This document shows positions 55,605-64,000 of a stretch of 64,000 nucleotides of DNA, piece after piece. The stretch's first letter is position 1. Every line of letters begins with the position of its first letter. This stretch comes from Parazoarcus communis. Lineage in GTDB: Bacteria; Pseudomonadota; Gammaproteobacteria; Burkholderiales; Rhodocyclaceae. The stretch lies in assembly GCF_003111645.1 (NCBI RefSeq), contig NZ_CP022187.1, positions 1-64,000 of the forward strand. The letters run 5' to 3'. A program made the translations under genes and the position numbers. The notes under the pieces were generated by a model. It had not been told where the DNA came from. It made no database searches and saw only the letters and a program-made list of their open reading frames with translations.

Positions 55605-57347
55605 ATGTCCGACTCGAATGACAAGCAGGCGCCTGCCGCCATGCAGGCAATGTTGCTGGCGGGGCAGACCATGGCAACGACTTTTTTCGACATGGTCGCC
55701 AAACAGCATGCTGCGATGCAGGACTCGTCGGGTGTGGCTGCGCCGCAGCTGCCACTGCCGGAGTCCGAAGCCCTCAAGCGAATGCAGGAGGAGTTTGCGT
55801 CCAAGCACGTCGCGCTGTGGTCTTCCTTGCTGGGGAGCAAGCCGGGCGAGGCGCGAGAGCAGGTTGCACAGCCCGAGCCCGGAGATCGCCGTTTCAACGC
55901 GCCGGAATGGACGGAAAGTCCAGTCTTTGACTACGTGCGTCAGGCCTATCTGGTCAATGCCGGCTTTCTGAAGCAGGTTGCCGACGAGATGCCGATCTCG
56001 GACGGTCGAGCAAAGTCCCGCATTCAATTTCTCACCCGGCAGTACATCGACGCGCTGGCGCCGAGCAATTTCGCCGCGACCAACCCCGAGTTCATCAAGG
56101 CCGCGGTTGAAAGCAAGGGTGACAGCATTACCCAGGGCATCCGCAATCTCATCGATGATCTTGAGAAGGGCCGGATTTCGATGACAGATGACGGCGCTTT
56201 CGAGGTCGGGCGCAACCTGGCGGTGTCGCCCGGTGCGGTGGTCTTCGAGAACGATCTCATGCAGCTCATTCAGTACGCGCCGCTCACCGAGAAGGTCGGG
56301 CAGGTACCGCTGCTGATCGTGCCGCCCTGCATCAACAAGTTCTACATCATGGACCTCCAGCCGGAGAACTCCCTGGTGCGCTTCATTGTGGAGCAGGGCG
56401 TCACGGTATTCCTGGTGTCGTGGAAGAACGCCGGGGCTGCCCAGTCCAAATGCAACTGGGACGACTACCTGGAGATGGGGCCGATTGCCGCACTCGACGT
56501 CGTGCGTTCGATCACCCGTACAAAAAAACCCAACGTCCTGGGGTTCTGCGTGGGGGGCACAATCCTGACCTCGGCGATTGCAGTGCTGAAGGCGCGCGGC
56601 GAAGATCCGGTCTCCAGCCTCACGCTGATGACCACGCTGCTCGATTTCGCCGATGCCGGCGAGTTGGGCTGTCTGGTGGACGAGGCGAGCGTGACTGCGC
56701 GCGAAGCTGCAATCGGAAAAGGCGGTCTGCTCAAGGGGCAGGAGCTTGCGAACGTGTTCTCTTTCCTGCGGGCGAACGACCTTGTGTGGCAGTACGTGGT
56801 CGGCAACTACCTCAAGGGTAAGAAGCCACAGGCTTTCGACCTGCTCTACTGGAACTCGGACTCGACCAACCTGCCGGGGCCGTTCCTGACCTGGTACCTG
56901 CGCAACATGTACCTCGAAAACAACCTGCGCGTGCCGGGCAAACTCAAGATGCTTGGGCAGAAGGTCGATCTTGGCAAGGTGGATGTGCCCGCCTACCTGA
57001 TGGCGGCGCGTGAGGATCACATCGTGCCGTGGGCGAGTGCCTACCTCGGGCGCAATCTCCTTGGCGGCGACACGACTTTCGTTCTCGGCGCAAGCGGTCA
57101 CATCGCCGGTGCCATCAACCCGGCGACCAAGAATCGTCGCAGCTACTGGACGAGCGCATCGTCTGCCGCAGATCCGGAAGAATGGCTTGGCGCGGCGGAA
57201 GAGCACAAGGGAAGCTGGTGGCTGCACTGGGCGGAATGGCTCAAGAGCTTCAGCGGCAAGCAGGTCGCGGCGCGCGGACGTCTTGGCAGCACGAAGTTCG
57301 AGCCGATCGAGCCCGCACCGGGGCGTTACGTAAAAGAAAAATCCTGA
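55605..57347 (+). CDS. phaC: class I polyhydroxyalkanoate synthase
   Basis: PhaC polymerises 3-hydroxyacyl-CoA to PHA on the granule surface. The 580-residue protein has the class I length and a complete catalytic triad: Cys315 in the lipase-like box GFCVGGT, Asp471 in REDHIVPW and His499 in GASGHIAGAINP. The ATG at 55605 follows AAGGAGGGG; an earlier ATG at 55539 lacks a ribosome site. Two acetoacetyl-CoA reductase genes and phaR follow. No phaA thiolase or phasin gene is in this block. Confidence 0.96.
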   Translation: MSDSNDKQAPAAMQAMLLAGQTMATTFFDMVAKQHAAMQDSSGVAAPQLPLPESEALKRMQEEFASKHVALWSSLLGSKPGEAREQVAQPEPGDRRFNAPEWTESPVFDYVRQAYLVNAGFLKQVADEMPISDGRAKSRIQFLTRQYIDALAPSNFAATNPEFIKAAVESKGDSITQGIRNLIDDLEKGRISMTDDGAFEVGRNLAVSPGAVVFENDLMQLIQYAPLTEKVGQVPLLIVPPCINKFYIMDLQPENSLVRFIVEQGVTVFLVSWKNAGAAQSKCNWDDYLEMGPIAALDVVRSITRTKKPNVLGFCVGGTILTSAIAVLKARGEDPVSSLTLMTTLLDFADAGELGCLVDEASVTAREAAIGKGGLLKGQELANVFSFLRANDLVWQYVVGNYLKGKKPQAFDLLYWNSDSTNLPGPFLTWYLRNMYLENNLRVPGKLKMLGQKVDLGKVDVPAYLMAAREDHIVPWASAYLGRNLLGGDTTFVLGASGHIAGAINPATKNRRSYWTSASSAADPEEWLGAAEEHKGSWWLHWAEWLKSFSGKQVAARGRLGSTKFEPIEPAPGRYVKEKS

Positions 57348-57379
57348 TACAGACTACGGTGTAGTTTGAGTCAACGGTT

Positions 57380-57406
57380 GCTTGCGGATCGGGCGGGGCC
57401 GCTTGC
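57380..57406 (+). promoter_or_regulatory. paired GCTTGC boxes before the first phaB
   Basis: GCTTGC occurs at 57380-57385 and 57401-57406, exactly 21 bp (two turns) apart. The pair lies in the phaC-phaB gap. It is a possible PhaR site, based only on spacing and TGC content. Confidence 0.3.
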
Positions 57407-57456
57407 AGCACAAATTGAACCCCCCCGGCACATCCGATTGGGAGAGGAGGAACAAT

Positions 57457-58197
57457 ATGTCAAGAGTTGCACTGGTTACCGGGGGCATGGGTGGGCTTGG
57501 CGAAGCCGTTTGCATCAAGCTGGCAGCGCTGGGCTACAAGGTGGTGACGACTCACTCGCCGGGTAACACCAAGGCTGAGGAGTGGCTCGCATCGATGAAC
57601 AAGATGGGCTACGGCTTCAGGGCCTTTGCATGCGACGTTGCAGATTTCGATTCCTGCAAGGCGTGCGTGGAGCAGGTCACCAAGGAAGTGGGCCCCGTCG
57701 ATGTTCTGGTGAACAACGCCGGCATCACGCGCGACATGACTTTCAAGAAAATGAACAAGGCCGACTGGGATGCGGTGATCAGCACCAACCTCGACTCCGT
57801 GTTCAACATGACCAAGCAGGTCATGGAAGGCATGCTCGAGCGCAAGTGGGGACGTGTGATCAATGTGTCCTCGGTAAATGGTCAGAAAGGCGCATTCGGC
57901 CAGACCAACTATTCGGCCGCCAAGGCCGGCATGCACGGCTTCACAAAGGCGCTGGCGCTTGAAGTTGCGCGTAGCGGGGTGACGGTCAACACCATTTCGC
58001 CGGGCTATATCGGCACCAAGATGGTGATGGCGATTCCGCAGGAGATTCTCGACTCGAAGATCCTGCCCCAGATTCCGGTGGCCCGTCTGGGCAAGCCGGA
58101 AGAGATTGCAGGTCTGGTTGCCTACCTTTCTTCCGAGGAGGCGGCATTCGTGACGGGGGCCAATATCTCGATCAACGGCGGTCAGCACATGTTCTGA
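57457..58197 (+). CDS. phaB: acetoacetyl-CoA reductase (first copy)
   Basis: PhaB reduces acetoacetyl-CoA to (R)-3-hydroxybutyryl-CoA with NADPH for PHA synthesis. The 246-residue short-chain dehydrogenase has the cofactor motif TGGMGGLG near residue 8, the NNAGITRD segment, Ser and Tyr152/Lys156 in YSAAKAG, and a family-typical C terminus NGGQHMF. GAGAGGAGG precedes the ATG. It lies 109 bp after phaC and is followed by its own terminator. A paralogue of equal length follows. Confidence 0.93.
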   Translation: MSRVALVTGGMGGLGEAVCIKLAALGYKVVTTHSPGNTKAEEWLASMNKMGYGFRAFACDVADFDSCKACVEQVTKEVGPVDVLVNNAGITRDMTFKKMNKADWDAVISTNLDSVFNMTKQVMEGMLERKWGRVINVSSVNGQKGAFGQTNYSAAKAGMHGFTKALALEVARSGVTVNTISPGYIGTKMVMAIPQEILDSKILPQIPVARLGKPEEIAGLVAYLSSEEAAFVTGANISINGGQHMF

Positions 58198-58218
58198 GCG
58201 GTCTTTGCCGCGATATGG

Positions 58219-58251
58219 ACGGCCTGTCCCGGGAGGGGCAGGCCGTTTTTT
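58219..58251 (+). terminator. terminator after the first phaB
   Basis: ACGGCCTGTCCC (58219-58230) pairs with GGGGCAGGCCGT (58235-58246), one G-T wobble, followed by six T. It separates the two phaB genes into different transcripts. Confidence 0.9.
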
Positions 58252-58262
58252 CTTGCCCTATT

Positions 58263-58280
58263 GCAACGCAGCATTTCTGC
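58263..58280 (+). promoter_or_regulatory. TGC-rich motif before the second phaB
   Basis: GCAACGCAGCATTTCTGC contains GCAG-N5-CTGC and begins with the 9-mer also found before phaC. A TATACT box (58292-58297) lies just downstream, so a bound PhaR would cover the promoter. Without footprinting this stays a candidate. Confidence 0.35.
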
Positions 58281-58401
58281 AAGAGTGCGTTTATACTGTT
58301 GGTGTTATGTGGCTGACGCGCTGCCGCAAGACAGGTGTGGGCAGAGGCGGCATCAGGCTGCGCTGTCCGAAAACGATAACTCGATGCAGAAGGATTCGAT
58401 G

Positions 58402-59142
58402 ATGTCTCAGAAAATTGCACTCGTTACGGGCGCTATGGGCGGCCTCGGTACCGCAATTTGCCAATCCCTCGCAAATGGTGGGATGAAGGTTGTCGCCAAC
58501 TGCCTGCCTGCTTTTCCCCAGAAAGATGAGTGGCTGATGCAGCAGAAGGAGCTGGGCTTCGATTTCGTGGCAGCTGAGGGTGACGTCTCCGACTATGAGT
58601 CGTGCAAGGCCATGGTTGCAAAGATCGAGGCTGAAGTGGGTCCGATCGACGTCCTCGTGAACAACGCCGGCATCACCCGCGACAAGTTCTTCCCGAAGAT
58701 GGAGAAGGGCCAGTGGGATGCGGTGATCAACACCAACCTCAACAGCCTTTTCAACGTCACCCATCACATTTCGCCGAAGATGGCTGAGCGTGGCTGGGGC
58801 CGTATCATCAACATCTCCTCGGTTAACGGTGTCAAGGGTCAGGCGGGTCAGGCCAACTACTCCACGGCCAAGGCCGGTGTACTGGGCTTCACCAAGGCTC
58901 TGGCGTCCGAGCTGGCAACCAAGGGTGTGACCGTCAACGCGATCGCCCCGGGTTATATCGGCACCGACATGGTCATGGCAATCCGTGACGACATCCGTCA
59001 GGGCATCATCGACACCGTGCCGATGAAGCGTCTGGGCAAGCCGGAAGAGATCGGCGGGCTGTGCGCCTACCTGTCGTCCGAGCTGGCCGGGTACATCACC
59101 GGCGCGACGATCAATATCAACGGCGGCCTGCACATGTGCTGA
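58402..59142 (+). CDS. phaB: acetoacetyl-CoA reductase (second copy)
   Basis: This paralogue of the previous gene also has 246 residues, with TGAMGGLG near residue 8, NNAGITRD, Tyr153/Lys157 in YSTAKAG and INGGLHMC at the end. The N-terminal half of the variable loop (PAFPQKDEWLMQQKELG) differs from the first copy (SPGNTKAEEWLASMNKMG), so cofactor or substrate preference could differ. ATGs at 58399 and 58402 are equally possible starts. It has its own leader and terminator. Confidence 0.92.
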   Translation: MSQKIALVTGAMGGLGTAICQSLANGGMKVVANCLPAFPQKDEWLMQQKELGFDFVAAEGDVSDYESCKAMVAKIEAEVGPIDVLVNNAGITRDKFFPKMEKGQWDAVINTNLNSLFNVTHHISPKMAERGWGRIINISSVNGVKGQAGQANYSTAKAGVLGFTKALASELATKGVTVNAIAPGYIGTDMVMAIRDDIRQGIIDTVPMKRLGKPEEIGGLCAYLSSELAGYITGATININGGLHMC

Positions 59143-59173
59143 TGCCGCATCCGTGGATATTGCGGATTTGCGT

Positions 59174-59198
59174 AACCCCGTCCTGTGGCGGGGTTTTT
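59174..59198 (+). terminator. terminator after the second phaB
   Basis: AACCCCG (59174-59180) pairs with CGGGGTT (59189-59195) across 8 nt, followed by five T. Confidence 0.85.
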
Positions 59199-59213
59199 CT
59201 TTTCGCAGCGCGG

Positions 59214-59219
59214 TATAAT
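59214..59219 (+). promoter_or_regulatory. -10 box for phaR
   Basis: A perfect TATAAT lies 50 bp before the phaR ATG and just after the preceding terminator. No good -35 box is seen. CGCAGCGCGG just upstream is another TGC/GCAG-type sequence. Confidence 0.5.
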
Positions 59220-59269
59220 TTCAAAGACAAGTTAGAGCGGAACCCACCGCCGCCGAGGAGGACTTCACC

Positions 59270-59869
59270 ATGGCCGACAAATCGCGCCTGATCAAGAAAT
59301 ACCCGAACCGTCGTCTGTACGACACCCGGACCAGTTCCTACATCACCCTGTCGGACGTGAAGGAGCTCGTGCTAGGAAACGAAGATTTCCAGGTGGTGGA
59401 CGCCAAAACGGGCGACGACCTGACGCGCAGCATCCTGCTGCAGATCATCCTCGAGGAAGAGGCCGGTGGTGCGCCGATGTTCACCAGCGACCTGCTCTCG
59501 CACATGATCCGCTTCTACGGCAATGCGATGCAGGGCATGATGGGCAAGTACCTTGAGAACAACATCAAGGCCTTCACCGACATGCAGGGCAAGCTCCAGG
59601 AGCAGGCCCGCGGCATCTATGGCGAGAACAGCCCGATCAGCCAGGATCTCTGGGCCCAGTTCCTGAATTTTCAGGGGCCGGCGCTGCAGAGCATGATGGG
59701 CACCTACGTCGAGCAATCGAAGAAGATGTTCCAGCAGATGCAGGATCAGGTCGAGAGCCAGACGCGCAACATGTTTACCGGTTTCCAGTTTCCGGCCTAT
59801 ACACCGCCGACGGCGGAAGACAAGGCAGAAAACGCCGAACCCGACGTCAAGACCCGCACCGACAAATAA
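59270..59869 (+). CDS. phaR: PHA synthesis repressor PhaR
   Basis: PhaR represses pha genes (often the phasin gene and its own) and leaves DNA when it binds PHA granules. The 199-residue protein has the N-terminal PHB/PHA accumulation regulator DNA-binding domain (IKKYPNRRLYDTRTSSYITL, residues about 8-27, up to 65) and two PHB accumulation repeats (about 70-110 and 125-160, rich in Met, Gln and aromatic residues). The C-terminal tail is acidic and probably disordered. A GAGGAGG site precedes the ATG. Confidence 0.94.
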   Translation: MADKSRLIKKYPNRRLYDTRTSSYITLSDVKELVLGNEDFQVVDAKTGDDLTRSILLQIILEEEAGGAPMFTSDLLSHMIRFYGNAMQGMMGKYLENNIKAFTDMQGKLQEQARGIYGENSPISQDLWAQFLNFQGPALQSMMGTYVEQSKKMFQQMQDQVESQTRNMFTGFQFPAYTPPTAEDKAENAEPDVKTRTDK

Positions 59870-59875
59870 GGTGCA

Positions 59876-59900
59876 GCGCCCCGGACAAGGGGCGTTTTTT
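59876..59900 (+). terminator. terminator after phaR
   Basis: CGCCCC (59877-59882) pairs with GGGGCG (59889-59894) across 6 nt, followed by six T. It lies 7 bp after the phaR stop. Confidence 0.9.
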
Positions 59901-59919
59901 CTAACAGGCCGTACCCAGC

Positions 59920-61254
59920 ATGACCACCCTCAAAAAACCTGACGTGCCGCGTGTCGGTTTCGTCAGCCTTGGCTGCCCGAAAGCGACAGTCGACTCCGAA
60001 CACATCCTTACCCGGCTGCGCGCCGAGGGCTATCAGATTTCCGGTAGCTACGAAGACGCAGACGTGGTGGTGGTGAATACCTGCGGCTTCATCGATGCTG
60101 CCGTCGAGGAATCGCTCGATGCCATCGGCGAAGCGCTGGCCGAGAATGGCAAGGTAATCGTGACCGGCTGTCTCGGCGCCAAGGACGGGGTGGTCATGTC
60201 TGCTCATCCGCAGGTGCTCGCCGTTACCGGTCCGCATGCGACCGAAGAGGTGATGCAGGCAGTGCACAAGCACCTGCCCAAGCCGCACGATCCGTTCATC
60301 GATCTCGTGCCCGCGCAGGGCATTCGCCTGACGCCGCAGCATTACGCCTACCTGAAGATTTCCGAAGGCTGCAATCACCGCTGCACCTTCTGCATCATCC
60401 CGTCGATGCGCGGCGATCTCGTCAGTCGTCCCATTCACGAGATCATGCGCGAGGCCGAAACGCTGGCCGAGTCTGGCGTCAAGGAGATCCTGGTAATCTC
60501 GCAGGACACCTCGGCCTACGGCGTGGACGTCAAGTACCGCACGGGTTTCTGGAGCGGCAAGCCGCTCAAGACCAAGCTGTACGACCTGGCCAATGCACTC
60601 GGCGAGCTCGGCATCTGGATCCGGATGCACTACGTCTATCCGTATCCGAGCGTGGATGACCTCATCCCGCTGATGGCCGAGGGCAAGATTCTTCCCTATC
60701 TCGACGTGCCTTTTCAGCACGCCAGCCCGCGCATCCTGAAGGCAATGAAGCGTCCGGCAAATGCCGAGAATGTCCTCGAGCGGGTACAGAAGTGGCGCAG
60801 CATCTGCCCGGATCTGACCATCCGTTCGACCTTCATCACCGGCTTTCCGGGCGAGACCGAGGAAGATTTCGAGCAACTGCTGCAGTTCCTCGACCAGGCT
60901 CAGCTCGACCGCGTCGGTGCGTTCGCCTATTCGCCGGTTGAAGGCGCAACGGCAAACGAGCTGGCCGATCCCGTGCCCGACGAAGTGCGCGAGGAGCGTC
61001 GCGCACGCCTGATGGATTTCCAGGAGGACATCTCCACTCAGCGTCTTGAGGCCAAGATCGGTCGCGAAATGACCGTGCTGGTCGACGACGTCGATGAGGA
61101 AGGGGCGCTAGCCCGTTCGCCCGGCGATGCGCCGGAGATCGACGGCATGGTGGTGATTCCCGATGGCGACGATCTCGCACCGGGCGACTTTGTCCGCGTC
61201 CGGATTACCGACTGCGATGTGCACGACCTGTACGCAGAGCGTATCGAGGGCTGA
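59920..61254 (+). CDS. rimO: ribosomal protein S12 methylthiotransferase RimO
   Basis: RimO adds a methylthio group to an aspartate of ribosomal protein S12. The 444-residue radical-SAM enzyme has the N-terminal cluster ligands Cys19, Cys55 and Cys84, the radical SAM motif CNHRCTFC (Cys151, Cys155, Cys158) and a C-terminal TRAM domain (about 370-440). The [13 protein letters not shown] start and the SEGCNHRC segment separate RimO from MiaB. Confidence 0.96.
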   Translation: MTTLKKPDVPRVGFVSLGCPKATVDSEHILTRLRAEGYQISGSYEDADVVVVNTCGFIDAAVEESLDAIGEALAENGKVIVTGCLGAKDGVVMSAHPQVLAVTGPHATEEVMQAVHKHLPKPHDPFIDLVPAQGIRLTPQHYAYLKISEGCNHRCTFCIIPSMRGDLVSRPIHEIMREAETLAESGVKEILVISQDTSAYGVDVKYRTGFWSGKPLKTKLYDLANALGELGIWIRMHYVYPYPSVDDLIPLMAEGKILPYLDVPFQHASPRILKAMKRPANAENVLERVQKWRSICPDLTIRSTFITGFPGETEEDFEQLLQFLDQAQLDRVGAFAYSPVEGATANELADPVPDEVREERRARLMDFQEDISTQRLEAKIGREMTVLVDDVDEEGALARSPGDAPEIDGMVVIPDGDDLAPGDFVRVRITDCDVHDLYAERIEG

Positions 61255-61314
61255 GTTCATGCTTGGCCTCGAAGGCTTCGCGCACGTCTTCCATTCACGT
61301 CGGAGCTTGCTTGC

Positions 61315-62280
61315 ATGACGGCGTTTCCGATGGTTTCGCACAGCGGCAGGCAGCCCGTCATTGGCTTGGCGCTGGGCAGTGGCGCGGCGCGGGGCTGGGC
61401 GCATCTCGGCGTCCTGCGTGCGCTGGAGGAGGAGGGGATCGTCCCTCAGGTGATCTGCGGCTGCTCGATCGGCGCATTCGTCGGGGCTGCCGCCGCTGCG
61501 GGAGAGCTCGGCAAACTCAGGCGCTGGGCCGATTCACTCAAGTGGAAGGATGTGATCGGCCTGCTCGATGTCAGCCTGCGCAGCGGCCTGATCAAGGGCG
61601 AGAAGCTGATCCAGTACTTCGAGCGCAATTTCACCGATCGGGACTTCACCGACTTGCCGGTTCGCTTCGCCTGCGTGGCAACCGAGCTGTCCTCCGGGCG
61701 TGAGATCTGGCTTCATTCCGGCAGTGTGTCCGAGGCGGTGCGTGCATCGATTGCGCTGCCGGGTCTGATGACACCGGTTGCTCGCGATGGCCGGCTGCTG
61801 GTCGATGGCGGTCTGGTGAATCCGGTGCCGGTGTCACTGTGCCGGGCGATGGGCGCGGATATCGTCATCGCGGTCGATCTCGGGTCGGACATGATCGGGC
61901 GGGCATGGCGGCACACATCCGCCGAACCCGCACCGGAAGAAGAGACCGAAGCGAGCTGGAGTGACCGTCTGCTGTCCCGGCTGGGGCTTGGGGGCACCGG
62001 GCTGGCGGGCAATGCTCATGGCGACGGTGGACCCGAGGAGAGCCTGCCTTCCCTGGTCTCCGTACTCAATGCCAGCATCAATATCATGCAGGTCCGAATT
62101 TCGCGCAGCCGTCTTGCCGGCGAGCCGGCCGATGTGCTCATCTCGCCCCGTGTCGGCCAGCTTGGCCTGATGGACTATCACCGTGCCGAGGAGGCGATTG
62201 CAGAGGGTGAGGCCGCCGTGGTGCGCGCGAAACCCTTGCTGCGATATGCGTTGGGGCGTGCAGACGACGCTGGCGCCTGA
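61315..62280 (+). CDS. patatin-like phospholipase, RssA type
   Basis: This 321-residue serine hydrolase of the patatin/RssA group has the oxyanion loop GSGAARGWAHLG near residue 22, the nucleophile Ser51 in GCSIG and the catalytic Asp164 in VDGGLVNPVPV, so the dyad is complete. An Ala/Glu-rich insertion lies near 200-245. No signal peptide or strong membrane helix is seen. Substrates are probably lysophospholipids or short acyl esters but are unproven. A second in-frame Met at residue 6 could be the start. Confidence 0.88.
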   Translation: MTAFPMVSHSGRQPVIGLALGSGAARGWAHLGVLRALEEEGIVPQVICGCSIGAFVGAAAAAGELGKLRRWADSLKWKDVIGLLDVSLRSGLIKGEKLIQYFERNFTDRDFTDLPVRFACVATELSSGREIWLHSGSVSEAVRASIALPGLMTPVARDGRLLVDGGLVNPVPVSLCRAMGADIVIAVDLGSDMIGRAWRHTSAEPAPEEETEASWSDRLLSRLGLGGTGLAGNAHGDGGPEESLPSLVSVLNASINIMQVRISRSRLAGEPADVLISPRVGQLGLMDYHRAEEAIAEGEAAVVRAKPLLRYALGRADDAGA

Positions 62281-62291
62281 GGGAGCTCCTG

Positions 62292-63698
62292 ATGGATGAA
62301 TTTCTGAGTACGCTGGCCGCGATTGTCGGTCGTGACTACCTGCTTGTCGACGGCGCGGAAACGGCTCCGTATCTGAACGACTGGCGCGGCCGCTACCGTG
62401 GGGCTGCGCGCGCGGTTGTGCGTCCGGCCGACACTGCTCAGGTCGCCGCCGTGCTGGCAGCCTGCCATGCGGCTGCTGTGCCGGTCGTGCCGCAGGGCGG
62501 CAATACCGGTCTTTGCGGTGGCGCGACCCCACTGCCGGACGGGCGCTCGGTGCTGCTCAGCCTGTCGCGGCTCAATCGCGTTCGTGCGCTGGATCCGGAC
62601 AACAATACCTTGTGCGTCGAGGCTGGCTGCAAGCTCTCTGCGGTGCAGGCGGCGGCGCACGAGGCCGGGCGCCTTTTCCCGCTTTCGCTTGCCTCCGAGG
62701 GAAGTTGCGAGATCGGCGGCAACCTCTCGACCAATGCAGGTGGGGTTCAGGTGCTGCGCTACGGCAACATGCGCGACCTCGTGCTCGGGCTCGAGGTGGT
62801 GCTGCCGGATGGCCAGGTGTGGGACGGCTTGCGTGGCTTGCGCAAAGACAACACGGGCTACGATCTGAAGCATCTGTTCGTGGGGGCGGAGGGCACGCTC
62901 GGGGTGATCACCGCTGCGACGCTCAAGCTCTTTCCGGCACCGCAGGCGCGCGCGACCGCCTGGGTTGCCGTGCCCGATCCTGCTGCGGCCGTTGCGCTGC
63001 TCGCGCATATGCGTGGCGGCTGCGGTGATCGCATCACCGCGTTCGAAATCGTCGGTCGTCCGGCGCTGGATCTCGTTCTTCAGCACATCGAGGGGGCGCG
63101 TGATCCGCTCCCCGGGTCGGCGCCATGGGCGGTGCTGGTGGAGCTCTCGGACACGCTGCCCGACGCCGCACTTGAAGACATGTTCGAGCGCGAACTCGGC
63201 GCCGCCATCGAAAAGGGCCTGGTGCTTGATGCGGCGGTCGCAGGCAGTCTGGCGCAGGCCGAGGCGTTGTGGGCCTTGCGCGAGAACATCTCCGAGGCGC
63301 AGCGCCTGGAAGGGGTCAGCATCAAGCATGACATTGCTGTGCCCGTCAGCCGTATCCCGGCGTTCCTGAGCGCTGCCGGGAGCCGCCTGAGGGCTGTCTG
63401 GCCCGATGTGCGCATCGTTGCGTTTGGTCATATCGGCGACGGCAATCTGCATTACAACCTGTCCAAGGCCGCGGCCGAAGAAAACGCCTCCTTCATCGCC
63501 AGAACGGAGGAGGCGAACCGGGTGGTTCATGATCTTGTGGCAGAACTTGGTGGCTCGATTTCGGCTGAGCACGGTCTCGGCCAGCTCAAGCGCGAGGAGA
63601 TTCGCCGCTACAAGAGTGAGCTCGAGTTGCTGCTCATGCGCAAGATCAAATCGGCGCTGGATCCGGCTGGTTTGATGAACCCCGGCAAGCTTCTGTGA
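62292..63698 (+). CDS. FAD-binding oxidoreductase, D-2-hydroxyacid dehydrogenase type
   Basis: This 468-residue flavoprotein belongs to the GlcD/D-2-hydroxyglutarate dehydrogenase group. The N-terminal FAD domain has PQGGNTGLCGGATP near residue 60, GNLSTNAGGVQVLRYGNMRD near 142 and VGAEGTLGVIT near 198. The C-terminal domain has GHIGDGNLHYN and EHGLGQLK, typical metal and substrate sites. It likely oxidises D-2-hydroxyglutarate, D-lactate or a similar acid. It starts 11 bp after the patatin-like gene, with GGGAG upstream, so the two may share a transcript. Confidence 0.9.
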   Translation: MDEFLSTLAAIVGRDYLLVDGAETAPYLNDWRGRYRGAARAVVRPADTAQVAAVLAACHAAAVPVVPQGGNTGLCGGATPLPDGRSVLLSLSRLNRVRALDPDNNTLCVEAGCKLSAVQAAAHEAGRLFPLSLASEGSCEIGGNLSTNAGGVQVLRYGNMRDLVLGLEVVLPDGQVWDGLRGLRKDNTGYDLKHLFVGAEGTLGVITAATLKLFPAPQARATAWVAVPDPAAAVALLAHMRGGCGDRITAFEIVGRPALDLVLQHIEGARDPLPGSAPWAVLVELSDTLPDAALEDMFERELGAAIEKGLVLDAAVAGSLAQAEALWALRENISEAQRLEGVSIKHDIAVPVSRIPAFLSAAGSRLRAVWPDVRIVAFGHIGDGNLHYNLSKAAAEENASFIARTEEANRVVHDLVAELGGSISAEHGLGQLKREEIRRYKSELELLLMRKIKSALDPAGLMNPGKLL

Positions 63699-63772
63699 GT
63701 GCAGGGGAGGGACCGGCAAGGCGTGGTTTCAGGGTTTTTTGTGCAGGCCGGCAGATAATTGTCAGAAGGTGC

Positions 63773-63801
63773 TTTACAAGGCTGAAAGCGCTGCCTATAA
63801 T
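63773..63801 (+). promoter_or_regulatory. promoter for tRNA-Ala and tRNA-Glu
   Basis: TTTACA (63773-63778) and TATAAT (63796-63801) are 17 bp apart, a near-consensus sigma-70 promoter 15 bp before the first tRNA. A GC-rich GCGCGCTC follows the -10, as in stringently controlled stable RNA promoters. Confidence 0.85.
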
Positions 63802-63816
63802 GCGCGCTCTTTCGAA

Positions 63817-63892
<76 letters not shown>

Positions 63893-63918
63893 TCGAAAAG
63901 TTGTATTGCGGTACTTAG

Positions 63919-63994
63919 GTCCCCATCGTCTAGAGGCCTAGGACACTACCCTTTCACGGTAGGTACCGGGGTTCGAATCCCCGTGGGGACGCCA
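63919..63994 (+). tRNA. tRNA-Glu (anticodon TTC)
   Basis: The 76-nt gene has acceptor GTCCCCA paired with TGGGGAC, anticodon stem CTACC/GGTAG with loop CTTTCAC (anticodon UUC), T-arm CGGGGTTCGAATCCCCG and encoded CCA. It lies 26 bp after tRNA-Ala in the same transcript. Confidence 0.97.
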
Positions 63995-64000
63995 GATTCG

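Overview
The window is a stretch of chromosomal core genome, most consistent with a betaproteobacterium of the Rhodocyclales (Azoarcus/Thauera/Aromatoleum-like). The reasons are the high GC content, the order ftsH-folP-glmM ... tpiA-secG-tRNA-Leu-nuoA..N, and the phaC-phaB-phaB-phaR block next to rimO. This placement is inferred from gene content and order; no database search was possible. I see no insertion sequence, prophage, CRISPR array, plasmid function or clearly foreign segment.

Layout. 1-3.4 kb: end of ftsH, then folP and glmM (folate and cell-wall precursor synthesis). 3.5-7.4 kb: pstSCAB phosphate importer, closed by a strong terminator and without phoU. 7.4-9.4 kb: a small DUF2789-type gene, tpiA, secG and tRNA-Leu(GAG). 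9.4-24.1 kb: the complete 14-gene nuoA-N operon for respiratory complex I, tightly packed with several start/stop overlaps. 24.2-28.8 kb: a Nudix ADP-ribose pyrophosphatase, polyphosphate kinase 2, an HSL-family esterase, an HDOD protein and xanthine phosphoribosyltransferase. 28.9-36.7 kb: a YhiI-RbbA-YhhJ-type export operon with its own CecR-like TetR regulator and a palindromic operator candidate, followed by a chemoreceptor. 36.8-38.8 kb (minus strand): TerB-like protein, SPFH/stomatin protein and NfeD partner. 38.9-42.6 kb (minus strand): polar amino acid ABC importer led by a FadR/GntR-type regulator with a near-perfect operator in front of it. 42.9-47.9 kb: an EAL phosphodiesterase, an Lrp/AsnC regulator and, divergent from it, a single-chain indolepyruvate ferredoxin oxidoreductase. 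48.1-52.6 kb: malate synthase G, a LysR regulator and L-lactate dehydrogenase. 52.7-55.5 kb: bamD divergent from rluD-pgeF, and a small membrane protein. 55.6-59.9 kb: polyhydroxyalkanoate block phaC, two phaB paralogues and phaR. 59.9-64 kb: rimO, a patatin-like protein, a D-2-hydroxyacid dehydrogenase-type flavoprotein, tRNA-Ala(GGC) and tRNA-Glu(UUC).

How it fits together. The genes describe an aerobic or facultative respirer that feeds NADH into complex I, oxidises organic acids (LldD, D-2-hydroxyacid oxidase, malate synthase) and aromatic 2-oxoacids (indolepyruvate oxidoreductase), imports amino acids and phosphate, and stores carbon as PHA and phosphate as polyphosphate.

The most interesting signals are regulatory rather than new protein families. 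They are a hairpin that places the nuoA Shine-Dalgarno in its loop, perfect 9-bp hairpins directly after both binding-protein genes (pstS and the amino acid PBP), overlapping TGAAT palindromes before the RbbA-type operon, a FadR-like GntR operator, an Lrp-type box array before the indolepyruvate oxidoreductase, GC hairpins inside the nuo operon, and TGC-rich motifs before three pha genes. I did not find a convincing new multi-gene system; the RbbA/CecR export operon next to a chemoreceptor is the least understood module.
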